A stretch of 38,278 bases of DNA, taken from positions 1 through 38,278 of the forward strand of contig JAHFUP010000049.1 in assembly GCA_023265025.1 (NCBI GenBank), in the 5' to 3' direction. The number at the start of each line of letters is the position of its first letter. The first letter of the stretch is position 1. The notes below the pieces were generated by a model. It was not told the DNA's origin and did not search any database. It saw nothing but the letters and a program-made list of their open reading frames with translations. This document shows, piece by piece, positions 7,717-15,254 of the stretch. Made by a program: the position numbers and the translations under genes. Source of the DNA: Acidimicrobiia bacterium. GTDB lineage: Bacteria; Actinomycetota; Acidimicrobiia; Acidimicrobiales; AC-14.

Positions 7717-8142
7717 TCAGAGGGCGACGACGTTGAGCGCGACGCCAAGGTGGCCGGCAATGCGTCCGAGGTCGGTGCCCTCGCTGGTGAGGACCGCCAC
7801 CGGGGCGGGCGCCCGCTGGACCACGGCCCCGAGGTGTGCGTCGGCCACCGAGACGTCGAGCGCATTGCGAAGCGAAGCAGCATCGTCAGCGACCTCGCCA
7901 CCAAGCACGACATCCTCGGCGCGAAACCGGTTGATGATAGCCACCTCAGGCCGGCGCCGGTCCCAACCGGCCTCCACCCGGACTGCGGCAGGTACCAACA
8001 GCCGGAACGATCCAGCCTTCCGGAGATTGCCGGAGGCGACGACCTCAAGGGCGGCAAGCGCCCGCCGATGCTTGCGGTGGCGGACGTCGGTGAGCGCCTG
8101 GATCGCTTCGTTGTCGAGGACGGCTGTCAGCGCCCCGCTCAT
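7717..8142 (-). CDS. PIN-domain toxin (VapC-like)
   Basis: 141 aa. PIN-domain ribonuclease, the toxin of a type II toxin-antitoxin pair. The four acidic residues expected at a PIN active site are visible: Asp10 in AVLDNEAI, Glu57 in VPAAVRVEAGW, Asp101 in VSVADAHLGA and Asp124 in LTSEGTDLGRI. The start was taken at 8142 because it overlaps the antitoxin stop in an ATGA, the usual coupling. A longer open frame upstream is arginine-rich shadow sequence. Targets (tRNA or rRNA sites for known VapCs) cannot be told from sequence. Confidence 0.85.
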   Translation of the reverse strand: MSGALTAVLDNEAIQALTDVRHRKHRRALAALEVVASGNLRKAGSFRLLVPAAVRVEAGWDRRRPEVAIINRFRAEDVVLGGEVADDAASLRNALDVSVADAHLGAVVQRAPAPVAVLTSEGTDLGRIAGHLGVALNVVAL

Positions 8143-8540
8143 GCGGCGGCGGCGAGACCGGCCGCGTACAGCAACACATCGTCGGGAGTCGGGTTCTCGC
8201 TGAGCTGCATGATCTCCGACGCAGCCCGACGAATGAGCTCCGGCCGTTCGGCCAGCGGGTTCCCCCCCATCTCGGCCGCAATGAGCGCGATCTCGGCCAG
8301 GTCGGGCCGGACCTCCGGGTGGTCCCGGTAATGGGCGTCGAGCACTGCTCGCTGGGCCACCGCTCCCAGGTGGTCCCGGAGCCCCCGCACGGTCAACTCG
8401 GTCGTCGAATCTGCCAGTCCCATCTCCGCGGCCAGAACGGCGGCGTCGCGGAGTGCCAATGGCAGGCGAATGGAAGTACCAACCGTCTCTCCATCGGATA
8501 GGTCGAGCAGGTCGAGGAGCCGCGTGAGCCGCTGGTCCAT
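8139..8540 (-). CDS. Ribbon-helix-helix antitoxin
   Basis: 133 aa. The N-terminal part (about 17-60) has the ribbon-helix-helix form: a short strand with TSIRLPLALRDAAVLAAEMG followed by a second helix, which binds DNA as a dimer. The C-terminal tail (about 80-133), rich in Glu, Arg and Pro, would wrap the PIN toxin. Gene order antitoxin-toxin with a four-base overlap is canonical. The ATG lies six bases after a TACAAT -10 element, and two copies of TGTACCAC overlap that promoter, which suggests autorepression. Confidence 0.8.
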   Translation of the reverse strand: MDQRLTRLLDLLDLSDGETVGTSIRLPLALRDAAVLAAEMGLADSTTELTVRGLRDHLGAVAQRAVLDAHYRDHPEVRPDLAEIALIAAEMGGNPLAERPELIRRAASEIMQLSENPTPDDVLLYAAGLAAAA

Positions 8541-8546
8541 GGCTGA

Positions 8547-8552
8547 ATTGTA
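8547..8552 (-). promoter_or_regulatory. Leaderless -10 element of the antitoxin-toxin operon
   Basis: TACAAT on the minus strand, a five-of-six match to the consensus, six bases before the antitoxin ATG. The expected transcription start is the A of the ATG. No good -35 is seen, which is common for repressor-controlled or leaderless actinobacterial promoters. Confidence 0.6.
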
Positions 8553-8568
8553 CCACCCTGTGTACCAC
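8549..8568. promoter_or_regulatory. Direct-repeat operator of the toxin-antitoxin pair
   Basis: Two perfect copies of TGTACCAC at 8549-8556 and 8561-8568, spaced by CCTG, so the period is 12 bp, a little more than one helical turn. The first overlaps the antitoxin -10. Tandem half-sites are what ribbon-helix-helix dimers bind. The site also lies within 60 bp of the divergent tkt start, so it could influence tkt. Confidence 0.55.
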
Positions 8569-8577
8569 GGTTCGGGT

Positions 8578-8608
8578 TTGAGGACCGGCCAGAAAGAAAA
8601 CATAGGAT
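8578..8608 (+). promoter_or_regulatory. Promoter of tkt, leaderless type
   Basis: A -10 of TAGGAT at 8603-8608 lies seven bases before the tkt ATG, and a possible -35 of TTGAGG lies at 8578-8583 with a 19-bp spacer. There is no Shine-Dalgarno before the ATG at 8616. Together this indicates a leaderless transcript. Confidence 0.5.
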
Positions 8609-8615
8609 TGTCGCC

Positions 8616-10466
8616 ATGGACGACGAGAAGCAGGGGTGGCAGGAGCTCGGGCAGCAGCTGCGAGTGGATGCGGTGCGGGTGAGCGGGGTCGCCGGGTCGG
8701 GTCACCCGACCTCGTCGATGTCGGCCGCCGACCTCATGGCGGTGCTGATCAGCAAGTACCTCCGCTACGACTTCGACGCCCCGGACAACCCGGCGAACGA
8801 CCACCTGATCTTCTCGAAGGGCCACGCCTCCCCGCTGCTCTACGCCATCTACAAGGCGGTCGGCGCGGTCACCGGCGAGGAGATGGCGACCTACCGCCAG
8901 CTGGGCAGCCGCCTGGAGGGTCACCCCACGCCGGACATCCCCTGGGTCGACGTGGCCACCGGATCGCTCGGCCAGGGCCTGCCCATCGCGGTGGGCGTCG
9001 CCCTCGCCGCCAAGCGGCTGGACCAGCTCGACTACCGGACCTGGGTCCTGTGCGGTGACTCGGAGATGGCCGAGGGCTCGATGTGGGAGGCGTTCGAAGA
9101 GGCCAGCTTCGCCGGCCTCGACAACCTCACGGCCATCATCGACGTCAACCGCCTGGGCCAGAGCGGCCCGACCCGTCACGGCTGGGACCTCGACGCCTAC
9201 CGCAATCGGGCCGAGGCCTTCGGCTGGCACGCCATCGAGGTCGACGGCCACGACGTCGAGGCCGTCGACGCCGCCTTCGCCGAGGCCGTCGCCACCAAGG
9301 GGAAGCCCTCGGTGATCATCGCCAAGACCAAGAAGGGCGCCGGCGTGAAGTCGGTCGAGGACCAGCTCAACGCCCACGGCAAGGCCGTCCCCGACTGGGA
9401 GGACGCCGTCAAGGAGCTCGGCGGGGACCGCGACATCCGCGTCGCCGTGCCGAAGCCGCCCACCGACGGTACGCCGCATGTCTTCGACGCCGGCGCCCTC
9501 CAGCTGCCGACGTACGAGAAGGGCGGGGACAAGGTCTCCACCCGCAAGGCCTACGGCGACGCGTTGGCCGCCCTGGGCTCGGCCCGAGGCGACGTGGTGG
9601 CTCTCGACGGCGAGGTGTCCAACTCGACGTTCTCGGAGATCTTCCGCGAGGCCCATCCCGACCGCTACTTCGAGTGCTACATCGCCGAGCAGCAGATGAT
9701 CGCCACCGCGATCGGCCTGCAGGTCCGGGGTTGGGTCCCGTTCGCGTCCACCTTCGCCGCCTTCCTCAGCCGGGCCTACGACTTCATCCGCATGGCCGCG
9801 GTCAGCCAGGCCCGCATGAACATTTGCGGCTCCCATGCCGGCGTGTCCATCGGTGAGGACGGCCCCTCGCAGATGGGCCTCGAGGACCTGGCCTCGTTCC
9901 GGGCGGTGCACAAGAGCACCGTCCTGTACCCGAGCGACGCGACGCAGACGGCGGCCCTCGTCGCGCTCATGGCCGACATCCCCGAGGGCGTGGCCTACCT
10001 GCGCACCACCCGCGGCAACACGGACATCCTCTACGGGGCCGACGAGACGTTCGAGGTGGGCGGCTCGAAGGTGCTGCGGTCGTCAGATGACGACAAGGTC
10101 ACGATCGTGGGCGCCGGCATCACCCTCCACGAGGCGCTCAAGGCCGCCGACGCGCTCGCCTCCGACGGCCTGGCTGTGCGGGTCATCGACCTGTACTCCG
10201 TCAAGCCCCTCGACGCCACCACCCTCACCGAGGCGGTGCGCGCCACGGAAGGCCGCATCATCACCGTCGAGGACCACTGGCCCGAGGGCGGCATCGGCGA
10301 CGCGGTGGCCTCGGCCCTGGCCGAGGCCCAGCTCGACATCCCGGTCAAGTTGGTCAAGCTGGCGGTGTCCAAGCTGCCCGGCTCGGCCAAGCCCGACGAG
10401 TGCATCACCGCTGCGGGCATCGACGCCGAGGCCATCGCCGGCGCGGCCCGCAAGCTCGCAGGCTGA
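8616..10466 (+). CDS. tkt: Transketolase, short animal-type
   Basis: 616 aa. Thiamine diphosphate enzyme moving two-carbon units between ketoses and aldoses in the non-oxidative pentose phosphate pathway. N-terminal SGHPTSSMSAAD, FSKGHASPLLYA, GHPTPDIPWVDVATGSLGQG, and CGDSEMAEGSMWEAFEEAS (the cofactor loop, GDS instead of the usual GDG), then DVNRLGQSGPT. That last motif and the 616-residue length match the animal transketolases (about 620 aa) rather than the 660-700 aa bacterial form with DNN. The C-terminal half holds the pyrimidine-domain residues around ECYIAEQQMIATAIGL. It stands alone, divergent from the toxin-antitoxin pair and from tal-zwf, and is followed by a terminator hairpin. 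Confidence 0.95.
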   Translation: MDDEKQGWQELGQQLRVDAVRVSGVAGSGHPTSSMSAADLMAVLISKYLRYDFDAPDNPANDHLIFSKGHASPLLYAIYKAVGAVTGEEMATYRQLGSRLEGHPTPDIPWVDVATGSLGQGLPIAVGVALAAKRLDQLDYRTWVLCGDSEMAEGSMWEAFEEASFAGLDNLTAIIDVNRLGQSGPTRHGWDLDAYRNRAEAFGWHAIEVDGHDVEAVDAAFAEAVATKGKPSVIIAKTKKGAGVKSVEDQLNAHGKAVPDWEDAVKELGGDRDIRVAVPKPPTDGTPHVFDAGALQLPTYEKGGDKVSTRKAYGDALAALGSARGDVVALDGEVSNSTFSEIFREAHPDRYFECYIAEQQMIATAIGLQVRGWVPFASTFAAFLSRAYDFIRMAAVSQARMNICGSHAGVSIGEDGPSQMGLEDLASFRAVHKSTVLYPSDATQTAALVALMADIPEGVAYLRTTRGNTDILYGADETFEVGGSKVLRSSDDDKVTIVGAGITLHEALKAADALASDGLAVRVIDLYSVKPLDATTLTEAVRATEGRIITVEDHWPEGGIGDAVASALAEAQLDIPVKLVKLAVSKLPGSAKPDECITAAGIDAEAIAGAARKLAG

Positions 10467-10482
10467 ACAGTACGAGTCGCTG

Positions 10483-10508
10483 CCCGCCCGGAAATCCCTC
10501 CGGGCGGG
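10483..10508 (+). terminator. Hairpin after tkt
   Basis: Perfect 9-bp stem CCCGCCCGG / CCGGGCGGG with an 8-base loop, 16 bases after the tkt stop. It has no T tract, which is usual for high-GC actinobacteria. It also overlaps the place of a -35 for the downstream regulator. Confidence 0.65.
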
Positions 10509-10509
10509 G

Positions 10510-10562
10510 TAGCCTGCGGTGCTATGTGGGTTTCGAGCGCGTCCGGCCTCCGCTCTGACTGA
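10510..10562 (+). promoter_or_regulatory. Candidate leaderless promoter and 12-codon upstream ORF before the TetR gene
   Basis: A -10-like TAGCCT lies at 10510-10515. Eight bases later an ATG at 10524 opens a 12-residue ORF ([12 protein letters not shown]) that ends at TGA 10560-10562, seven bases before the likely ATG of the TetR gene. It could be a leader peptide through which ribosomes reinitiate, or coincidence. Confidence 0.3.
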
Positions 10563-10569
10563 GCGGGCG

Positions 10570-11190
10570 ATGAGCCGGATGACGACGGCGGGCCCGTCGC
10601 TCTCGACCCGCGACGCGATCCTGGCCGAGGCGCTGCGGTGCTTCGCCGAGCACGGCTACGAGGGCACGTCGCTCAACGACATCGCCGCCGGCGTCGGCAT
10701 CCGCCGGCCGAGCCTGCTCCACCACTTCCCGTCGAAAGAGGCCCTGTACCGCCAGGTCTTCGAGCGGGCGCTGGCCGACTGGTACCTGGAGGTGGACGCC
10801 GCCACCGAGGTTCCCGAAGAGGGCTGGCCGCAAGTCGACAAGATCCTCACCGCCGGGTTCCGGTTCTTCATGGACCACCCCGAGTTCGTCCGCCTGGTCC
10901 GCCGGGAGGCGCTGGAAGGCGGGAGCCGGCTGGGCATGGAGCTGGGGGAGGGCCTGCGGCCCTACTTCAACACCGCGGTGAGCTTCTTCGAGCGGGAGAT
11001 GGCCGCCGGCCGCCTCCGCCGTCACGACCCCCAGCAGCTCTTCTTCACCATTTACGGCGCCCTGGTGAGCTACTTCAGCGACATCCCGTTGCTGGAAGGC
11101 CTGCTGGGTGGCGACCCGCTGGCGCTCGACGTGGTCATGGCCCGCCTGGAGCACCTCCGCTCGCTGCTCCGTGCCGCATTGCAGCCCTAG
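10570..11190 (+). CDS. TetR-family transcriptional regulator
   Basis: 206 aa from ATG 10570. A further in-frame GTG at 10519 would add 17 residues with no conserved content. The N-terminal HTH is standard: [20 protein letters not shown], then [20 protein letters not shown] and [15 protein letters not shown]. The C-terminal domain (about 75-206) is all-helical and aligns in style with the TetR_C set that binds hydrophobic ligands. It is on the same strand as tkt but behind a terminator, and the convergent neighbour is the TPR ATPase. Its target cannot be inferred. An upstream 12-codon ORF may attenuate it. Confidence 0.9.
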   Translation: MSRMTTAGPSLSTRDAILAEALRCFAEHGYEGTSLNDIAAGVGIRRPSLLHHFPSKEALYRQVFERALADWYLEVDAATEVPEEGWPQVDKILTAGFRFFMDHPEFVRLVRREALEGGSRLGMELGEGLRPYFNTAVSFFEREMAAGRLRRHDPQQLFFTIYGALVSYFSDIPLLEGLLGGDPLALDVVMARLEHLRSLLRAALQP

Positions 11191-11191
11191 G

Positions 11192-13408
11192 TCAGCTCGA
11201 CTCTCTTGCGGCCTCGTAGGCGGAGGCCAGGTTGGCGCGGCTCATGAGCGTGTAGGGATGGTCGGGACCGAGCACCCGCTCGCAGTCGGCCAGGGTGGCC
11301 TCATACATCGGGACGGCGCGGCCCAGGTCGCCGGCCGACTCGTAGGCGTAGGCCAGGTTGTTGCGGGTCGTGAGCGTGTCGCGATGGTCGGGACCGAGCA
11401 CCCGCTCGCAGTCGGCCAGGGTGGCCTCATACATCGGGACGGCGCGGCCCAGGTCGCCGGCCGACTCGTAGGCGTAGGCCAGGTTGTTGCGGCTGGCGAG
11501 GGCGTCGAGATGGTCGGGACCGAATGCCGCTTCGAGAGTGGTCCGGGCGGTCTCCCACACGCCCTCTACCTCCTTGACCCGGCCGGAGCGCTCGTAGCTG
11601 GCATCGAGCGCGATGGCCAGCTGCAGGTGCAGGTTGGCCGGCGTATCTGCCCTCGCCGCCTCGAGCACAACCCCTGCTCTCGCCGGCTCCCGTTCCTCGA
11701 GAAGCCGCTCGCCGAGCCACAGAAGAACGGCAGCCGTCTCAGTGGACGCGGAGCCGGCCACCCGATCCAGCAGGACATCCGCCGGGCCATGGCCTGTGCA
11801 GCGGACCTGGTGGACTGCGAGCAGCGCCGTCGCCTCGATACGGACATCCTCGGTCGGGCTCGCGCAGAGCTGGTCGAGCCGGGGCACCCACTCCTCCCCG
11901 CGGTCGCCCCGCAGCCCGAGATGGGCGAGCCCGAGGCGTGCCCGTTCCGGGGAGACCTCGGTGAGCTGGCGCTCGACCAAGTGGGAGATCGCCGGCGGTT
12001 GCCGGAGCAGCGGCTCGGGGTCGCCGGCCTGGAACGAGGCGATGGCCGCATCCACATCGAGCAGGACGGGCTGCGCCAGCGTGTTGATCGCCGCCTTGGG
12101 GTCGGGATGGAACATGCCTGCCGTGGGGTCAGTGGCCCATGCGACGGTACGGAGGAGCGTCCGGTCGGCGAGCGCTCCGGCCACGGCCAGCGGGGCGTCG
12201 GTGAGCATCGATTGACGGGCCTCGTGCCGGTAGAAGTACGTCGACGTGCCGGTGTCGTCGATGGCACCGAGGCTCTCCTGATCGAACCAGGCCTTGAGGA
12301 AGTCGACCACCAGCGCGACAGGTCGACCCCTGGCTTCCTTCAACTGGAATGCCAGCCGGGCCAGGGGCTCGGCGAGCTGGTAATAGCTGCGCCGGCGGTC
12401 GCCCATGTCGGCGAGCAGCCCGGTGCGGCGCACGATCCACCCGCGCCGGCGGAGGTCGGTGACCGTCTTCGCCAGGCTGCGGGGATCGATCCCGGTGCGA
12501 TCGGCCACCTCGGCCACCGTGAGGGCGCCGTCGGCCGCAGCCAGGGCGCGGACGGCCCGCCGCTCGTTGAGCGAGAGGCGGTCGAGCTGCTGCTGGTAGT
12601 AGGGCGTGAGGTCGTCGAAGCGCTCGACGAGGGCGGAGACGAGGTCGTCGAGGCGGTCGATGGTGAGGCCCGACGCGAGGAGGGCCCAGACCCGAGGTTG
12701 CCCGCCGGCGAGATGGGCGACGGTGGCGAGGCGGCTCCTGGCGCGCCGCTCGTCCAGCCGGGCCGACAGTGCCGCGTCGCCGTTCACCTCGGCGATCCGC
12801 TTCAGCATCCGTGCCGCGTCGTCGACGTCGAACGGCTCCAAGGTCGTGGTGTCGAAGAAGCCGTAGAACGGCTCGGCCTGGTCGAGTAGGTCCTCGCCCA
12901 GCCGGGTCGCGGTGGAGATCAGCAACAACGGGCGGTGGTTCTCCAAGAGGGCCCGGAGCCGGCGTTGGCCCTCGCTGCCGATGGCCTCGAGCACGGTGTC
13001 GAGGTTTTCGATGATCACGACGATCGGCCCGCGTCGCCCGGCAACCTCGACGATCGTGTCGAGGGGATCGGCGTCGGTCGGCTCGATGGCCGGTTCCAGC
13101 GCCTCGACGATCTCGGTGGCGAGGTCGTGAAGAGACCCGATGGTCCACATGTCCTCGGGCAGCCATGCGAGCTGGAAGTCCGTACCGAAGCCGGGCATGG
13201 CTTTGGCCCGGTGGTACACCAGGCTAACGAGGTGGGTCTTGCCGGCGCCTCGTGGCCCGACGAACAGCTTGGCGGCGCGTTCGCTGGTGGTCGCCGCCCG
13301 CTCGACCCGGCCGACGGCGTCGTCGAGGAGGTGGTGGCGGTTGACGAACAGCCGCTCCAGCGTGTCGGCGTCGAGCAGGCTCGGCGTGAAGTGGGCCCCG
13401 GTCGTCAT
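11192..13408 (-). CDS. STAND-like ATPase with winged helix and C-terminal TPRs
   Basis: 738 aa from the ATG at 13408 (GGAGG eleven bases upstream, inside the end of the previous gene). Walker A is GPRGAGKTH at 51-59, and the Walker B-like strand IVVIIENLD is at about 129-137 with a sensor-like LLLISTATR after it. A winged-helix segment follows at about 290-360 (LSLNERRAVRALAAADGALT, then TGIDPRSLAKTVTDLRRRGW). The last 130 residues hold at least three 42-residue tetratricopeptide units containing NNLAYAYESAGDLGRAVP. This is the architecture of STAND-type signalling or defence ATPases, in which TPRs sense a ligand, but no effector domain is seen. It is encoded just behind a second, broken ATPase gene and probably belongs to the same operon. 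Confidence 0.75.
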   Translation of the reverse strand: MTTGAHFTPSLLDADTLERLFVNRHHLLDDAVGRVERAATTSERAAKLFVGPRGAGKTHLVSLVYHRAKAMPGFGTDFQLAWLPEDMWTIGSLHDLATEIVEALEPAIEPTDADPLDTIVEVAGRRGPIVVIIENLDTVLEAIGSEGQRRLRALLENHRPLLLISTATRLGEDLLDQAEPFYGFFDTTTLEPFDVDDAARMLKRIAEVNGDAALSARLDERRARSRLATVAHLAGGQPRVWALLASGLTIDRLDDLVSALVERFDDLTPYYQQQLDRLSLNERRAVRALAAADGALTVAEVADRTGIDPRSLAKTVTDLRRRGWIVRRTGLLADMGDRRRSYYQLAEPLARLAFQLKEARGRPVALVVDFLKAWFDQESLGAIDDTGTSTYFYRHEARQSMLTDAPLAVAGALADRTLLRTVAWATDPTAGMFHPDPKAAINTLAQPVLLDVDAAIASFQAGDPEPLLRQPPAISHLVERQLTEVSPERARLGLAHLGLRGDRGEEWVPRLDQLCASPTEDVRIEATALLAVHQVRCTGHGPADVLLDRVAGSASTETAAVLLWLGERLLEEREPARAGVVLEAARADTPANLHLQLAIALDASYERSGRVKEVEGVWETARTTLEAAFGPDHLDALASRNNLAYAYESAGDLGRAVPMYEATLADCERVLGPDHRDTLTTRNNLAYAYESAGDLGRAVPMYEATLADCERVLGPDHPYTLMSRANLASAYEAARESS
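11228..11605 (-). repeat. Tandem 126-bp TPR-encoding repeat
   Basis: Three units of 126 bp (42 codons) start at about 11228, 11354 and 11480. The block 11257-11366 is identical, base for base, to 11383-11492 (110 bp), and the third unit is more diverged. This indicates recent unit duplication by slippage or recombination, so the number of TPRs may vary between strains. Confidence 0.85.
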
Positions 13409-13413
13409 GACCG

Positions 13414-14522
13414 TCACAGCCTCCGCAGGACCCATATCCGGCGCAGCGCGGGGTACCGCCACTCATAGCGACGGGCACCGTCGATGACGACCGCATCGAG
13501 GTAGTGGTCGGACCGCAACCAGTCGAGGACCGTCCGGAGGTGGCCGTCACCTTCGATGGCGATGCCGTCCGGTCGACCGAGGGCCAGCAGCTCTGCGCGA
13601 TCCCGGGGACCTGCGGCAAGCTGGTCGAGAAGCCACGCCGCCAATTCGGCGTCCTTGCCGTAGTGACGGTTCAGACGGGTGAGGAAGGCGGTCATCTGGT
13701 GGCTGCGGTCCAGGTCGCCGAGGGCGTGGTCGAGCAACTCGACGATCTCCCCGGGTGCGAGTGCCTTCCTCTTGCGGTCGCGCACCTCCTTGGCCGCCAG
13801 GTGGATCAGGAAGGCGATACCCCCGCTCGCCTCGGCCAACTCGTCCACACAGCCCCGCTCGGGTGCTCGATGCCCGCGCCGAGCAGCAGGCTCTCGCTCA
13901 GCCATCTGGTCCACGCCGGGTCGAGGGGACCGAGGGTCGATGTTCTCCACGTCGTTCAGCAGGTCGTCCCGGCCGAGCCGGCGGACGACGTGGTGGAAGC
14001 CAACGGACCCGGTGAGGAGCCACCGGACCGACACCGCGTCCCGGGACTCCCGGAACCGGCGGAGCAGTGCCAGTGCCTGGGTGGCGGCCGGCGCGCCTTC
14101 GGTATCGGCGATGGGGTCGGCCTTGAACGGCGACGCCAGCTCGAACTCGACGCCTTTGACGGTGGTCTTGGCCTTCGTGCTCCCAGGAAGGCGCGGGCGG
14201 CATTCCTGGCCCGGCGACCAAGCGTCTGGTGACCCTGGATGCCGTTCAGGGCCAGCTCGACCAGGCCGACCGTGCTGCTCACGCCCTGGAGGGACTGCCG
14301 GACGCACAGCCACGGGGCCGGTGGCTCGTGGCAGAGCCTGACGAGCACGCTCGTTTTCCCGATCCGGCGGGGTTCGTTCAGCAGGAGCGTGGCCCGGGAC
14401 CGGCCCAGTAGTTCCCAGATGGCGGCGACCGCCCCATCCCGACCGACGATGTCCGGCGGGTCCATCTGATGGCCCGGCGACGGGTGCAGCGGTCGGATGG
14501 GTGGCAGCTGCTCGGTCCCCAT
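13414..14522 (-). pseudogene. P-loop ATPase gene with three frameshifts
   Basis: The coding signal crosses between two frames three times. From ATG 14522 the protein reads PPDIVGRDGAVAAIWELLGR, then the P-loop region NEPRRIGKTSVLVRLCH, up to about 14180 (ARAFLG). It continues in another frame with TKAKTTVKGVEFELASPF as far as ENID near 13940, returns to the first frame for LGPLDPAWTRWLSESLLLGA, then shifts back near 13855 into CVDELAEASGGIAFLIHLAA through to the end. The C-terminal 70 residues form a winged helix (LRTVLDWLRSDHYLDAV). Each shift lies at a short run of G or C. The intact form would be about 365 aa, an archaeal-type AAA ATPase. Its ribosome site is AAAAGGAG, seven bases before the ATG. 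Confidence 0.7.
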
Positions 14523-14534
14523 ACCAGGCTCCTT

Positions 14535-14558
14535 TTATACGGGATGGTTCCCGTATAA
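14535..14558. promoter_or_regulatory. Perfect 10-bp palindrome in the ATPase-pair promoter
   Basis: TTATACGGGA (14535-14544), spacer TGGT, TCCCGTATAA (14549-14558). It lies directly upstream of the ribosome-binding site of the ATPase gene at 14522, in the only AT-containing stretch nearby, and overlaps TATA-like sequence that could serve as a -10. It is therefore most likely an operator for a dimeric repressor, perhaps one of the winged-helix ATPases themselves. Confidence 0.65.
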
Positions 14559-14594
14559 GTGTACGGCGGATTTCCCGCACAATCGAGCCGTTCG

Positions 14595-15254
14595 CTAGGC
14601 GAGCTCGTCGAGCGCGAACCTGGCGGGTAGGAGGGCGCCCAGGGCCAGGCAGGCCGGGCAGCACGCCTCGCCGGCGGCCGGTAGGCCCCGCCGTGCGCCT
14701 CGCCGGCGCAGCCAGAACACCACGCCGACCCCGACCAGGGCGGCCAGCACCACCAGCGTCGGCCCTCTCGCCTCGTCCAGCGCATCGCGCGCCGCGGGGC
14801 CGAGGACGTACCCCAGGGCGATGTGGAGCTGGACGAACACGCTGCTGCCGACGACCAGGGCGGGCAGCGCCCGGCCCGGGGCGAGGGTCGATCCGCCGGC
14901 CGCCACGACGGTGACCGTGCGCAGCCCCGGGGTGGCCCGGCCGACGAGCAGGGCGAGCGGGCCGCGCCGTTCGAGCAGGCCGCTGGCCCGCTGCAGCCGC
15001 TCGGGGGTGAGGCCGACCCGGGGGCCGAGGCGGTCGAGGGCGGCGCGGCCCGGCCCCCGTACCACGAAGAACAGCGACGCGGTGCCGACGGCGGCGACGA
15101 GCTCCACCGCCAGGATGACCAGCAGCAGTGGAAACCGGCCGGCCGAGGCACGTTCGCCGAGCACGAGCAGCAGCACGTCGGACGGCAGCGGGATCGGCAC
15201 GCCCGCCTCCATGGCGACCAGTAGGGCGGTGAAGACCGGAAGCCCGTAGTTCAC
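14595..15254 (-). CDS. DedA/VTT-family membrane protein
   Basis: 219 aa from a GTG that overlaps the DUF3052 stop (GTGA). Short polytopic protein with the VTT (SNARE-associated) domain: hydrophobic segments at about 1-30, 38-60, 120-155 and 165-182, with the conserved VGRATPGLRTVTVVAAGGS loop and FVQLHIALGYVLG. DedA proteins are proton-linked lipid transporters or flippases that keep membrane homeostasis; they lack a known specific substrate in actinobacteria. Unusual is the C-terminal tail with ACCPACLALG, a Cys-rich CxxC-like motif after the last membrane segment that I do not know from other members. Confidence 0.8.
   Translation of the reverse strand: MNYGLPVFTALLVAMEAGVPIPLPSDVLLLVLGERASAGRFPLLLVILAVELVAAVGTASLFFVVRGPGRAALDRLGPRVGLTPERLQRASGLLERRGPLALLVGRATPGLRTVTVVAAGGSTLAPGRALPALVVGSSVFVQLHIALGYVLGPAARDALDEARGPTLVVLAALVGVGVVFWLRRRGARRGLPAAGEACCPACLALGALLPARFALDELA

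Noticed and set aside
8143-8568. Longer N-terminal extension of the PIN protein (283 aa version)
   Set aside because: The extension is arginine-rich and overlaps the ribbon-helix-helix antitoxin; the ATGA overlap fixes the start at 8142.
11228-11605. CRISPR array or tandem satellite in the repeat region
   Set aside because: Units are 126 bp, multiples of three, and encode an in-frame TPR; there are no spacers.
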